The notes under the pieces: model-generated
The model's database searches: none
Told to the model about the DNA's origin: nothing
Seen by the model: the letters and a program-made list of their open reading frames with translations, nothing else
Translations under genes and position numbers: made by a program
In this document: piece after piece, positions 34,975 to 44,859 of the stretch
Numbering within the stretch: the stretch's first letter is position 1
How the letters are laid out: the number at the start of each line of letters is the position of its first letter
NCBI RefSeq assembly: GCF_920987055.1
Contig: NZ_CAKLBX010000001.1
Span: 3,520,501-3,584,500 of the forward strand
Reading direction: 5' to 3'
Source of the DNA: Novosphingobium sp. CECT 9465
Lineage (GTDB): Bacteria > Pseudomonadota > Alphaproteobacteria > Sphingomonadales > Sphingomonadaceae
DNA length: 64,000 bases

Positions 34975-35099
34975 GGTAACCTGCCTTGTCCGTACGGTTG
35001 AGACACCTGCCGACTATTCGGTCGTGCGTGACAAGCGGTGCTGGTCCCAGGCTCCCTTACGGTTACTGCCTGAGGGGTGACGGGCGACAGCACCGCAGC

Positions 35100-35127
35100 G
35101 CCGGGGTGGGTGGCCACCCACCCCGGC
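35100..35127. repeat. Perfect 28-bp palindrome
   Basis: GCCGGGGTGGGTGG followed directly by its complement, with no loop. It lies between the IS110 transposase start and the ParB gene, 100 bases before the ParB start. Could be an operator, a partition-related site or the IS110 target. Confidence 0.7.
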
Positions 35128-35227
35128 GATCAGCCGATTACATCGCAATCAACCAACAACGTCCAGATACAAGGGGGAGGGGATGTGTGCCCGGGTGATT
35201 GCCGGGTGTACATCAGGAGTCACGACC

Positions 35228-37327
35228 ATGCTTATTCCCTTTTCCCGGCTCTATCTGAGCGATGCCAATGTGCGCAAAACGCGCAGCGAAGAAGACGATA
35301 TCCAGCTTTCCGCCGACATCGAAGCGCGCGGCCTTTTGCAGAACTTGCTCGTTACTAAGAGCAAGAAGCGCGGCAAGTTTGCCGTGATCGCCGGTGGTCG
35401 CCGCCTGCGGGCCATCGAGATGATTGTGACGCGCGGTGCCTGGGCCCCCGACACCGAGATCGAATGCAAGCTGCTTGAGGGTAGCGAGGAGGACGCTGGC
35501 GAGGCCTCGCTTGCCGAGAACTTCCAGCGCGTCGGCATGTCACCGGCTGAGGAATGCCGCGCCTTCCAGCACTTCATCAAGGAAGGCAGCGATGTTGCCG
35601 CGGTCGCCAAACGCTTTGGCCTCACCCAGCGCTTTGTGGAAGGCCGTCTGCGGCTTGCCAATCTCGCCGAGCCGATCTTCGAAGCGCTTGCCAAGGGCGA
35701 TGTCACTCTCGAAATCGCGAAAGCCTATGCTGCTACCGATCAGCACGAGGTGCAGCTGCGGGTCTTTGAGCAGATGCGCTATGCATATAACCCAAGCGCC
35801 GATGCCATCCGGCGTATGGTGGCGAGCGGTTCCATGCGCGGCAATGACCCAATCGCGCGGCTGATCGGCGAAGATGCCTATGTGGCCGCCGGCGGAAAGA
35901 TCGAGCGCGACCTCTTCAGCGAAGCGGCAGATGATCGCTGGATCGACATCGAGATCGCTCACAGACTTGCGGCCGAGAAAATGGAAGCCGAAGCCCAGCG
36001 CATCGCTGCTGAAACGGGCCTTGCCTGGATCAGCCCGGTGGCGTCGACCAATTCCTGGCAGGCGCGAAGCGAAATGGGCGTCAATGCGGTTCGCCTCCCG
36101 CCCGCGCCGCTCTCAGAAGAAGCACGTGCCAGAATTGACGCGATCGATGCCCGCATGGAAGAAATCAGCGAGATCATCGACGAAGGCGAAGAGGGCGGTG
36201 ATACCGATTTCGGGCAGCTCGAGGCCGAATATGAGGATCTCGATGCTGAGCGCAGCGACCTCAATAACCCGGTGCGCGAATTGCCCGAAGAATGGCGCAG
36301 TGAGGCCGGACGGTTCCTGGTTCTCACCACCCGCGGCGAGATGGTGCTCGAGGCCGATTACTACAGCGAAAAACGCCTGTCGTTCGAGACCGATGAGAAT
36401 GGCAAAGTGACAGCGACGGCCGAAGAGCCGGTCCCAGGTTCCACCAAGCGCGGTAGCGCTGCACCTTCCAGGCCCGAGGCAGTTGCGCCGGGCACGGAGA
36501 AACCGATCAGCGCCCGCCTGTTCGACGAGCTTTCGGTTCAGCGCCGCAATATCCTGTCGGCATCCCTCCTCAGCGATGCGGGGCTCGCGCTCGACTTCGC
36601 CATCTTCGCGCTGGCTGACAGCCGCAGCTATGAAAGCCGGGGCACCTCGATCAAGGGCGGACGACCCAGCGATCCTGCGACCGGAGAACTTTCGCAATCC
36701 ACAGCTGAGGGGATTCTCGCCGAGGCCGAAAACGCGCTCGACACGACATGGCAGGAACATAGCTGTGCAGCCCAGCGCTTCATTGCCTTCCGCGAACTTG
36801 CCGACGAAGCCAAGGCGGCGTGGCTCGCCTATGCGGTGGCCATCTCGCTCGAAGCCAAAAAGGGCTATGGTTCGGAATACCATCCGATCCATGCTGTCAT
36901 TGGCAGCATGCTCGACATCGACGTTGCAGCGATGTGGCGGCCGACAGCCGAGAATTTCTTCGACCGGGTCAGCAAGACCTCGTGTCTTGTCGCGCTGACC
37001 GAAGTCGGCGGCAGCGATCTTGCGGCGCGTTATGCCGCATCGAAGAAGGCTGACCTTGCCAAGACCTGCGAGACGATCTTCGCCGGCAAGGCGATCATTG
37101 AACAGGACGTCAAGGAAGCAGCGCTGGCCTGGTTGCCTGAAGGCATGAAGTTCACGATCGCTGCCAATCCCGCTGATCCGGTCATCCCGGACACCGACGA
37201 AAGCGATCCCGTCGCCGACCCCAGCGACTGTGATGGCGATAATCGTGGAGCCGACAGCGAGGCCGATGAACTGATCGATGACCATGAACCTCAACACGCC
37301 TGTGAAGAAACGGCGGTAGCCGCCTGA
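35228..37327 (+). CDS. Large ParB/RepB/Spo0J-domain protein
   Basis: 699 residues from ATG 35228 behind AGGAG. ParB-type N-terminal nuclease/CTPase fold: IAGGRRLRAIEM, then AENFQRVGMSPAEECRAFQHF; an HTH follows (AAVAKRFGLTQRFVEGRLRL). The remaining 450 residues are acidic and variable. This long ParB form is typical of sphingomonad plasmids and ICEs next to ArdC, and is not the chromosomal ParB. Role in partition or in DNA processing is not certain. A strong terminator follows. Confidence 0.85.
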   Translation: MLIPFSRLYLSDANVRKTRSEEDDIQLSADIEARGLLQNLLVTKSKKRGKFAVIAGGRRLRAIEMIVTRGAWAPDTEIECKLLEGSEEDAGEASLAENFQRVGMSPAEECRAFQHFIKEGSDVAAVAKRFGLTQRFVEGRLRLANLAEPIFEALAKGDVTLEIAKAYAATDQHEVQLRVFEQMRYAYNPSADAIRRMVASGSMRGNDPIARLIGEDAYVAAGGKIERDLFSEAADDRWIDIEIAHRLAAEKMEAEAQRIAAETGLAWISPVASTNSWQARSEMGVNAVRLPPAPLSEEARARIDAIDARMEEISEIIDEGEEGGDTDFGQLEAEYEDLDAERSDLNNPVRELPEEWRSEAGRFLVLTTRGEMVLEADYYSEKRLSFETDENGKVTATAEEPVPGSTKRGSAAPSRPEAVAPGTEKPISARLFDELSVQRRNILSASLLSDAGLALDFAIFALADSRSYESRGTSIKGGRPSDPATGELSQSTAEGILAEAENALDTTWQEHSCAAQRFIAFRELADEAKAAWLAYAVAISLEAKKGYGSEYHPIHAVIGSMLDIDVAAMWRPTAENFFDRVSKTSCLVALTEVGGSDLAARYAASKKADLAKTCETIFAGKAIIEQDVKEAALAWLPEGMKFTIAANPADPVIPDTDESDPVADPSDCDGDNRGADSEADELIDDHEPQHACEETAVAA

Positions 37328-37355
37328 GGCGGTCAATCACCCCTCCTGATGACCT

Positions 37356-37393
37356 GGCCCGGCCACTCGCCTGAGTGAGCCGGGCCTCTTTTT
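37356..37393 (+). terminator. Rho-independent terminator after the ParB-domain gene
   Basis: GGCCCGGC, CACTC, 4-base loop, GAGTG, A, GCCGGGCC, then TCTTTTT: a 13-bp interrupted stem with a T-tract, 29 bases after the stop. Confidence 0.9.
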
Positions 37394-37409
37394 GTTGAGG
37401 AGCAGGCCA

Positions 37410-38323
37410 ATGCGCCAACGACCCAAGCGCGACGTCGCGCAGGAAATCACCAATCTGATCATCGCTACAATCGAGGCCGGAACGCTGCCCTGGCGCCGGC
37501 CCTGGAAGAAGACCGGGATGGGCGGAGCGCCGCTGCGCGCTGCAGGCGTCCCTTACACAGGGGTCAACCGCCTCTATCTTTGGGCGGTCGCCGACCACTA
37601 TGGCTATGGCTCACGCTACTGGATGACCTGGCGGCAAGCCATCGAGCTTGGCGGACAAGTCCGCAAGGGCGAGGCCGCCGAGCCGAGCATCTACTTCAAC
37701 AGCACGAAGAAGACTGCGGTCGACCAGGCAACGGGCGAGGAATCGTCAAAAACAATCCGCTTCATGCGCGCCTACAGCGTGTTCAACGCCTCTCAGATCG
37801 ATGGCCTGCCGCCGCATTTCTATCCGAGCCCGGTGCCCGAAGCGCCGCCGACGCCTTCGCAGAAGGCCGCTGCGATCGAGCGCTTCTTCGCACCCGTTCC
37901 GGCTGACATACGCCTCGGCGGAGACCGCGCGTTCTACTCGCCGGGCGCTGATTATATTCAGCTTCCGCACCCCAATGTCTTCAACACCGAAGACGGGTTC
38001 GTGGCCACGCTTGCCACGAACTTTGCCACGCGACGGGACATGTTGACCGACTTGCCCGTCCCTCTCTCATTTCCACGAAGCGCGAGGACTACGCCCGAGA
38101 GGAATTGGTTGCCGAGCTAGGGGCGGCGTTCGTCAGCGCGACCATCGGCATCAAGCTTCACGATCGTGAAGACCACGCCGCCTATCTGGCGAGTTGGCTA
38201 CAGGCCCTGCGCAACGACAAGCGGTGCATCTTCACCGCCGCCCGCCTAGCCCAGGACGCGTCCGACTGGCTCTTGAGCCGCATGGCCGTTGAGACGGCCC
38301 CTGAACTGGACGAGGCGGCATGA
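37410..38323 (+). pseudogene. ardC: ArdC-type antirestriction protein, one-base frameshift at the zinc motif
   Basis: The N-terminal ssDNA-binding domain (EITNLIIATIEAGTLPWRRP, YTGVNRLYLW, YWMTWRQAIELGG) is intact. The frame then breaks at about 38012: adding one C in CTTGCCACGAAC restores LAHELCHATGH, the zincin HExxH motif, and joins the frame that encodes EELVAELGAAFVSATIGIK and the C-terminus to 38323. Corrected length would be 304 residues. As written, translation stops at 38118-38120, giving about 236 residues without the protease. ArdC protects incoming conjugative DNA. RBS GAGGAG. The 120 bases after the gene have no supported ORF. Confidence 0.85.
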
Positions 38324-38444
38324 GCGCCCCCACGATCCCGGCCCCGACGAGGGCCGGGACGTGGCGGCGCGACTGGCCTATGATCCCAAAATCACGACCG
38401 TCGCCATCATTGACGGCGGTGAGCGCCACCTTTTCAATCAGCCG

Positions 38445-38831
38445 CTACTTTCGGGGTTGCCGACGTGCAAGCCAGGTCCGCATTTCGGCGATCTCGCGCC
38501 TTTGGGTTGCCACCACTGCGGCCGCGAGGCGGCGCACGGCGGGATCTCGGCCATACTTCAATTCGATTTCAGCCATCGCGATAGCGCCTTCATGATGGGG
38601 AATCATCGCGCGCATAAAATCGGCGTCGGCATCACCCGTGAAGGCTACGTCCATATCGCCATGCATCTTGGCATTTGCGGCCCGGTAGGCCCGCGTAGCG
38701 GGCGGCTCGTTTAGCGAGCCTGACACGGCACCAGTTGACCCATGCTGGGTATGCTGTGCCTTCGCGGAAAGCGGGGTTAAGACGGCGGTCATTGCCAGCA
38801 TCAGCGCGAACGGCCTGTTGCTTCCGATCAT
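38445..38831 (-). CDS. DUF305 (CopM-like) exported protein
   Basis: 128 residues, signal peptide ending AKA at 24, then [25 protein letters not shown], the DUF305 His-rich core (M-x3-H-H-x-G-A-x-x-M), and [20 protein letters not shown]305 proteins such as CopM bind copper or silver in the periplasm. First of the minus-strand metal island when read from the left. Confidence 0.88.
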   Translation of the reverse strand: MIGSNRPFALMLAMTAVLTPLSAKAQHTQHGSTGAVSGSLNEPPATRAYRAANAKMHGDMDVAFTGDADADFMRAMIPHHEGAIAMAEIELKYGRDPAVRRLAAAVVATQRREIAEMRTWLARRQPRK

Positions 38832-38889
38832 TACGATTCGTCTCCAGTGATAGTGATTTGGTTCATGGGGCGGGCGAAGGTGGCTCGCT

Positions 38890-39120
38890 TCAGCGTCCAG
38901 ACTGCCGCCCCGCCGCCGCGTCGAGCTCGGCCACGGCTTGCGCCGCGGCCTCGCAGTCGCTGCCGGTCTCTTGGCCCCGCTCGCAGCGTGTGACGACCAG
39001 TCTCGCCTCTTCCGCGTGGAAGCGGAAATAGCCGGCGTCGCGTGGTTTAATCAGCCCGCATCCGGACAGAACGATTGTTGCGGCAACGGCGATGATCGCC
39101 TGCTGCTTGCTGTTCCCCAT
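38890..39120 (-). CDS. EexN-like small lipoprotein
   Basis: 76 residues with a lipobox VLSGCG and [20 protein letters not shown] followed by two cysteines (RCERG, DCEAAA). The pattern (lipobox, short helix, ..C...C) resembles entry-exclusion EexN proteins of conjugative elements. Its ATG overlaps the upstream stop (TAATG). Moderate certainty of family. Confidence 0.65.
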   Translation of the reverse strand: MGNSKQQAIIAVAATIVLSGCGLIKPRDAGYFRFHAEEARLVVTRCERGQETGSDCEAAAQAVAELDAAAGRQSGR

Positions 39121-39341
39121 TATGTCGATCCTCTCCATATTCCGGCCCAACGCCACTTCCCTCCGTTGCGACGCCATGCGTGAAATCCGCTGCGGTGAAG
39201 CCTTCCAACCAATCTGATGAGGATGATCGCGCTGGCTGGTGAGATCAGGCTAAAGGCACGTGCAAAGCGTGTGATGCGGACAAGCATCGAAGCTGCCATG
39301 AGCCAAAGGCCGGCAGGAAACGCGGGCAGCAGGTCAGCCAT
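39120..39341 (-). CDS. Small hypothetical membrane-associated protein
   Basis: 73 residues, starting in the DedA stop codon (TGATG) and ending in the start of the EexN-like gene. Hydrophobic first half (LPAFPAGLWLMAASMLVRIT), basic and Trp-rich second half. Tight coupling on both sides supports it as real. No family recognised. Confidence 0.55.
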   Translation of the reverse strand: MADLLPAFPAGLWLMAASMLVRITRFARAFSLISPASAIILIRLVGRLHRSGFHAWRRNGGKWRWAGIWRGST

Positions 39342-39949
39342 CAATGGCCACCCCTTGATCGCCCGAAAGTCGCGACCCGCCAAAGATACCAGATGACGGC
39401 CAGCGCGAGCACGGCGTTGCTGACCGGTTCGATGACGCTCGCCACCTGGCTATAGCGTTCGCCCAGCTCATAGCCCGCCAGCACGAGGATAACGGTCCAT
39501 ATGGCCGAGCCGGTGAGCGTCGAGACCAAGAATGGACCAAGGGGCATCCCGCTGACCCCTGCGGGCACCGAAATCAGGGTCCGGACTCCCGGGACCATGC
39601 GCCCGAACAGAACCGCCCAACGACCGTAGCGGTCGAACCAGCGGTCGACATGATCGACCTCACCGGGCGTCAACGTCAGCCATCGGCCGTGGCGGGAAGC
39701 AAAGCGCTTCAATCGTTCGATGCCGATCCAGCGGCCGACATAGTACCACAGCACCGCCCCTGCAGCCGATCCGAGGGTGCCGGCGATTGCCACCACCCAC
39801 AGCGAGCCGCGCCCCTGCGCAGCGGTGTAGCCGGCAAGTGGCAAAATCACTTCCGACGGGATTGGCGGAAAGACGTTTTCGGCCAGCATCAGCAGGAAGA
39901 CGCCAAAGCCGCCGAGTGACGCGAGGATCGATGTTATGATGTCGAACAC
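39341..39949 (-). CDS. DedA family inner-membrane protein
   Basis: 202 residues. AENVFPPIPSEVILPLAGY and FGRMVPGVRTLISVPAGVSGM are the conserved DedA (SNARE-associated/VTT) motifs, including the functionally required E and R residues. DedA proteins flip undecaprenyl phosphate or phospholipids and affect envelope stress and metal or antibiotic tolerance. Leads a three-gene coupled unit. Confidence 0.9.
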   Translation of the reverse strand: MFDIITSILASLGGFGVFLLMLAENVFPPIPSEVILPLAGYTAAQGRGSLWVVAIAGTLGSAAGAVLWYYVGRWIGIERLKRFASRHGRWLTLTPGEVDHVDRWFDRYGRWAVLFGRMVPGVRTLISVPAGVSGMPLGPFLVSTLTGSAIWTVILVLAGYELGERYSQVASVIEPVSNAVLALAVIWYLWRVATFGRSRGGH

Positions 39950-39961
39950 AAACCAGCCTCG

Positions 39962-40441
39962 TCAGAAGATCCAATAGGAGATCGCGCAAATTACGAGCAG
40001 GAGGGCGGCGACGGACCCAACGATCCGATTTTCCAGGCGCGGACATTCGACGTTCCTGATCCGCACGGCGACCTGCCAAGCGGGTCGAACCGGACACCGC
40101 CATGAACCTGCGGCAATCCGATCCAGCTCGGCATCAGACAATCCGAAGAACGATTTTGCTTCACCGCGCGATCGTCCCGCCAACCCCATCACCCGCAGCA
40201 CCACGTCGCTCCATGCGACATCGATCGCGCTCGGCCGATCGACCATCGTGCCGCGCGCGTCACCGCCCGCCCACGAGGGGGACAGCAGGCCGATGATCTG
40301 GTGGGGATTGCGCTCCAGCAGCGTCGCCCAGCGCAGCAAGCGATGTTGGCGGTCTCGCGCCGCGATGGTCGTCGCCGGTGACCAGCGCCGGGTAAGGGAT
40401 CGCACAGGCCGCATCCATCGGCTCGCCCAAGGGCTCGTCAT
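39962..40441 (-). CDS. Hypothetical protein with C-terminal membrane anchor
   Basis: 159 residues; the ATG at 40439-40441 overlaps the MgtC stop (ATGA). Arg-rich soluble part including LLERNPHQIIGLLSPSW and a C-terminal helix VGSVAALLLVICAISYWIF. The longer frame continuing upstream is only the shadow of mgtC. No family recognised. Confidence 0.6.
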   Translation of the reverse strand: MTSPWASRWMRPVRSLTRRWSPATTIAARDRQHRLLRWATLLERNPHQIIGLLSPSWAGGDARGTMVDRPSAIDVAWSDVVLRVMGLAGRSRGEAKSFFGLSDAELDRIAAGSWRCPVRPAWQVAVRIRNVECPRLENRIVGSVAALLLVICAISYWIF

Positions 40442-40893
40442 GGGCTCGCCGAGCTGCCGACGTCGCCATTGGTGGCACGCTTGAGCGGACGAGAGCAGCG
40501 CAGGGTGAGGAAGGTGGTGGCGCTCAGGATGAAGGCGATGTCGTATAGGCCGTAGCCTACGGCCGCGCCGAGAGCCCCAGTCGCCCACAGACTGGCCGCC
40601 GTCGCCGTACCTGACGCCTTGTCGCCCTTCTTCAGAATCGCGCCGCCCCCGATGAAGCCGACGCCCGTAATCAGACCTTCGAGCAACCTGGCTTGCGCTG
40701 GAGACGTGCGGCCGAGGATCGCGATGCCCACCAGCACGAAGCCGCAACTGGCGATGGCAACCAACGGGAATGTACGGATGCCTGCGCTGCGGGCGTCCTT
40801 CTCGCGATCCCAGCCAACAGGAAGGGCGAGCGCGTAGGCGACGGCGAGACTGATGATATGGGTGGCGATCTCCCACCACGAGCTTTGAAACAT
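40438..40893 (-). CDS. MgtC/SapB family membrane protein
   Basis: 151 residues. LPVGWDREKDARSAGIRTFP, EGLITGVGFIGGGAILKKGD and ATAASLWATGALGAAVGYG are the MgtC core motifs. MgtC proteins modulate Mg homeostasis and F-ATPase activity. This short form lacks the C-terminal ACT-like domain, as in many soil bacteria. Confidence 0.9.
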   Translation of the reverse strand: MFQSSWWEIATHIISLAVAYALALPVGWDREKDARSAGIRTFPLVAIASCGFVLVGIAILGRTSPAQARLLEGLITGVGFIGGGAILKKGDKASGTATAASLWATGALGAAVGYGLYDIAFILSATTFLTLRCSRPLKRATNGDVGSSASP

Positions 40894-41007
40894 GCCGGCC
40901 TGCCTGTTCTACGCGATTGCTCCAGATCGGAGGTAAAGGGCTAAGGTCGGGACGAGAGTCCCACAGACGTTCAGGCCCAAGGCGGGGATCGCGAACATCG
41001 GCGATCC

Positions 41008-41757
41008 CTACCGGTGCAGACATGCGATGATGGCTGTCACGACGGCGGTGGTTTCCGCAACGTCGCGCACTCTCACCGTATCGAGGCCAATTTCAGCGGC
41101 GGGATAGTCATTCCCACCGGGGAAGATCGCGTCGCCGATGAACAGCATCCCGTCGAGCGGGACGCCGCTTTCAGCACTCAGGCGCTTCAGGCCATAGCCC
41201 TTGTCCACCCCTGCCCTGGTCACGTCGATCGATGTCGTGCCACCTAGATTGATCGAGAGGTCCGGCAGCGTCGCGCGCAACGTGGCCTGCAACGCGGTCC
41301 TCTTCTTTCGGTCGGGATCCCACGCTTCCTTTTCCTTTAGCGGCGCTCCCTGCCCCAGCCCCGAAAAGGTGATCTGGCTGCCCCGGTCCTCGATCCGTTC
41401 GCCCCAGATACGTTCGTCGGCGAGGCTGGCATCGGTCAGGGCTTGATCGAAGGCCGCGCGGATCGTCGCCTTCTCTGCGTCGTCGAACAGCTCGGCATAG
41501 ACCGCGCGCCAAGCGCCGTTGATGAACCGATAGAGTTTTGTGCCTGTGGTCGGCATCAACCAGAGACGGTCAAGCGCGGCGCCGGCAGGAAGACGCGAGG
41601 CGACCTGCTTTTCGAACTGCGGCCAGTCCCCGCCCGAGATCACCGCCACATCCGTGACGGCGAGCAATCGGGCGAGGGTTGTGGCCATATCCTCCGACAG
41701 CGGCCGCTTGCTCTCGGCAAGCGTGCCGTCGAGGTCGAAGGCGATCATCCACTTCAT
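41008..41757 (-). CDS. HAD-IIB family hydrolase (phosphomannomutase/Cof-like)
   Basis: 249 residues. Motif I AFDLDGTLAESK, motif II VAVISGGD, and motifs III/IV around VDKGYGLKRL and FIGDAIFPGGNDYPA. A phosphatase or phosphomutase on sugars or nucleotides; the precise substrate is unknown. Start overlaps the ATPase stop by 4 bases. Confidence 0.88.
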   Translation of the reverse strand: MKWMIAFDLDGTLAESKRPLSEDMATTLARLLAVTDVAVISGGDWPQFEKQVASRLPAGAALDRLWLMPTTGTKLYRFINGAWRAVYAELFDDAEKATIRAAFDQALTDASLADERIWGERIEDRGSQITFSGLGQGAPLKEKEAWDPDRKKRTALQATLRATLPDLSINLGGTTSIDVTRAGVDKGYGLKRLSAESGVPLDGMLFIGDAIFPGGNDYPAAEIGLDTVRVRDVAETTAVVTAIIACLHR

Positions 41758-44254
41758 GCCGCCTTCCCCGCCGGATCGCGGTAGGCGAGCAGCCTGAGCG
41801 CATTGATGACAACAAGCAGCGTTGATCCCTCATGAACCGCCACCGCTGGCCCAATGCCGAGGCCGAGGATGGTAGCAGGCACCAGGAAGGCGACGACACC
41901 CAGGCTGACGAAGACGTTCTGCCGGATGATTCCACGGGTATGGCGGCTAAGACCGACTGCGAATGGCAGGTGCGCCAGATCGTCGGCCATCAGCGCCACG
42001 TCGGCTGTCTCCAGCGCAACGTCCGACCCCGCCGCGCCCATCGCGATGCCGACCGTGGCGCTTGCCATCGCCGGCGCATCGTTCACGCCGTCGCCCACCA
42101 TCGCGACCTTGTCTTCGCCGGCGAGCTTCTTGATCGCGGCAACCTTGTCTTCGGGCATGAGGTCGCCCCACGCTTCGTCGATCCCGACTTCGTCGGCGAT
42201 CGCTTCGGCGACTTTCTGGTGATCGCCGGAGATCATTATCATCCGCGACACGCCCATCTCGTGCAGCCGGCGCAGCGCGGTCTTTGCCGCTTCGCGGGGC
42301 GTGTCCATCAGGCCGATCGCGCCCAGGTCGCGGTCCCCCTTGCGGACCACCATCGTCGTGCGACCGTTCTCGCGCAGTTTCGCGATCGCGTCCTGCGCTC
42401 CCTGCCCCAGCGCCGGAATACCCTCACTCCCGAACATCTCGGCCTTCCCGATCCAGACCGTCTCGCCATCCACGCTCGCGGTGACGCCCCGACCGGTCAG
42501 GCTCTTGAGGTCGCCGGCAGTCGGCACGGCACGATCGTTCAGTCGTTCGCGACCGTCCTTGACGATCGCTTGGGCCAGAGGATGGTCGCTCAACGCTTCG
42601 ACGGCGACGGCCAGCGCCAGCAGCTCGCCTTCATCGGCGCCATCGACGGGCACCACATCGGTGATGCGCGGACGACCTTCGGTCAGCGTGCCCGTCTTGT
42701 CGAAAGCGATCGCCTTGAGCGACCCAAGGTTTTCGAGCGGTGCACCGCCCTTCACGAGCACGCCGCCCCGCGCTGCACGGGCAACGCCAGACAGGACAGC
42801 GCTCGGAGTTGCGATGGCGAGCGCGCACGGGCTTGCCGCCACCAGCACCGCCATCGCGCGATAGAAGCTGTCGCGGAACGGCTCGTCGACGACCACCCAT
42901 GCGAAGAGCAGGAGCACCGACAGGATCAGGACAGCAGGCACGAAGATCCGCTCAAACCGATCGGTGAAGCGCTGCGTCGGCGACTTCTGCGTCTCCGCTT
43001 CGCTCACCATCTTCACGACCTTGGCGAGTGCGCTTTCGTTGGAACGGCGCGTCACCTCGATCTCGATCGCGCCGCCGCCGTTGATCGTACCGGCAAAACC
43101 CGGCTTTCCGCGTCCACCGCATCGGGCTTTGCGCGTGCCGCCGCAGCGTCGGCGACCGGCACCTTGTCGACCGGGATGCTTTCACCCGTCACCGGGGCCT
43201 GGTTGATCGCGCTCGTGCCCTTGATGACGAAGCCGTCGGCGGGCAGGCGCTCATTCGGGCGCACGATGGCGATGTCCCCGACGACCATCTGTTCGACAGG
43301 GATTTCGCTAGTTTCCCCGTCGCGACGCACGGTCGCGGTTTCCGGGGCGAGCTTCGCCAGCGCCTCGATCGCCTTCTTGGCGCGACCCATCGCGTAATGC
43401 TCGAGCGCGTGACCAAGGCTGAACAGGAACAGCAGCAGCGCGCCTTCGGCCCATGCGCCCAGCGCAGCGGCGCCGGCGGCAGCGACCAACATCAGCGTGT
43501 CGATCTCGAACTTCTTCATCCGAAGGTTATCGATCGCCTCGCGCAGCGTGAAGAATCCGCCGAAAAAGTAGGCTGTGATGTAGCAGGCGGTCGGCAGCCA
43601 CTCCGGTGCGCCGGCAACTAGCCTCTCGATCGCATAGCCGATCCCCAGCAGCGCGCCGCAGGCGAGCGCGAAGATCAGCTCGGTGTTGGGGCCAAGAAAC
43701 TCGGCATGGCTATGGTCGTGGCCATCGCCGGGACCGTGCTTCTCCTCGCTCATGCCGTGGCCCCCCGGCCCGTGGTCGTGGCCGGCATGGTCGTCGGCCG
43801 CGACCCGCTTGCCCACACCGACCTTCAGCTTGCGAAGCGCAGCGCGGACCTCCTCTTCGGTGGTTTCGCGTCGATCATACTCGACCCGAACCGAGCCGCT
43901 GGTGCTGGCGCTTGCCTGGACCACGCCGGGCAAGGCGCACAGCGCATCGCTGACGGTGCGTGCCCGACGCTCGTGATTGATACCTGTAACCTGCCAGATT
44001 GCATGGCCGTAGCGGTCGGTGATCTCGGCGCCCGCGGCGCGCACCATCTCGCGCACGCGCGGCAGCGGCAGCTTGGCAGCATCGAAATGGATGCACAGCG
44101 CCGCCGGCGTGTCGCCGTCGAGGCAGATCACATGCGCCCGCTCCACGCCTTCGCGCTTGGATAGGGTCGACACAAGACGGTCCAGGCAGGCATCGGCCGC
44201 ATCAGGCAGGTCCGGCAACAGCACTGGAATATCGAGTTCGAGCTTGTCGTTCAT
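41754..44254 (-). pseudogene. Heavy-metal P1B-type ATPase, one-base frameshift (possibly a sequence error)
   Basis: Domains in order: N-terminal HMA-like region with an aspartate/histidine-rich linker (DDHAGHDHGPGGHG), actuator loop TGES, transmembrane SPC motif (AASPCALAIATP), phosphorylation site DKTGT, HP motif SDHPLA, hinge GDGVNDAPA, and a late HEGST helix. SPC plus HEGS is characteristic of the P1B-4 group (Co, Ni, Fe(II), Zn). At 43095-43098 a four-T run on the coding strand (expected five) shifts the frame; restoring one T gives 833 residues. Otherwise the protein is split into two halves. Coupled to CDF upstream. Confidence 0.87.
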
Positions 44255-44859
44255 GACGACCTCCTTTCGCTTTTCTTGGTTTCGGCGCGCGCATCGCGCA
44301 GGATTTCGACACCGCCCTTGATGGCGATGATGGCGGTGGCGAAGCCGACCAGCAGGTCCGGCCAGTTGGTGCCCAGCCACAACACCAGCACGCCGGCGAT
44401 CAGGATGCCGCCGTTGGAAATGAAGTCGTTGAAGCTGAAGGTGGTGGCGGCCCGGAGATTGACGTCCGGATCCTTGAGGCGCTGAAGCAGCCGCAGGCAG
44501 AGGTAGTTCACGACACCGGCAATCGCCGACATGACCATCATCGTCGGTCCGATCGGCTCGCTGCCTTGCACGTAGCGCCGTGCGACATCGAGCAGAATGC
44601 CGCCCGCGAAGATCAGCAGCATGACGCCCGACGCCATCGCGGCGCGTGTCTTCCATGTCTTGCCCCGGGTGAGCGCCACGAGGCTCAGCGCGTACACGGC
44701 GGTGTCTGACAGGTTGTCGACGCCGTTGGCGATCAGCGCGCTCGAATCCGCGAAGAAGCCCGAGACGAAGAAGCCTGCCGCAATCGCCGCGTTCAGCAGC
44801 AGGACGATCCAGAGAGTGCGGCGCTCCTGTCCGCCGTTGTTGTCATTGCTCGAGATCAT
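44251..44859 (-). CDS. CDF family cation transporter
   Basis: 202 residues, six helices. LIANGVDNLSDTAVYALSL and FSFNDFISNGGIL carry the metal-site acidic residues, with Asn and Ser where His/Asp are common, typical of the short CDF proteins in metal islands. Overlaps ATPase start and ZIP stop by 4 bases each. Confidence 0.87.
   Translation of the reverse strand: MISSNDNNGGQERRTLWIVLLLNAAIAAGFFVSGFFADSSALIANGVDNLSDTAVYALSLVALTRGKTWKTRAAMASGVMLLIFAGGILLDVARRYVQGSEPIGPTMMVMSAIAGVVNYLCLRLLQRLKDPDVNLRAATTFSFNDFISNGGILIAGVLVLWLGTNWPDLLVGFATAIIAIKGGVEILRDARAETKKSERRSS

Noticed and set aside
38324..38444. Short frame after ardC (including AYDPKITTVAIIDGG)
   Set aside because: Looks weakly coding but has no start in its own frame and is too short to support; it may be another frameshifted remnant.
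40442..41023. N-terminal part of a 353-codon minus-strand frame
   Set aside because: It overlaps mgtC in another frame; only the part from the ATG at 40439-40441 onward is likely expressed.
41832..43397. 521-codon plus-strand frame opposite the P-type ATPase
   Set aside because: Shadow of the ATPase gene with His/Arg-rich composition and no motif.
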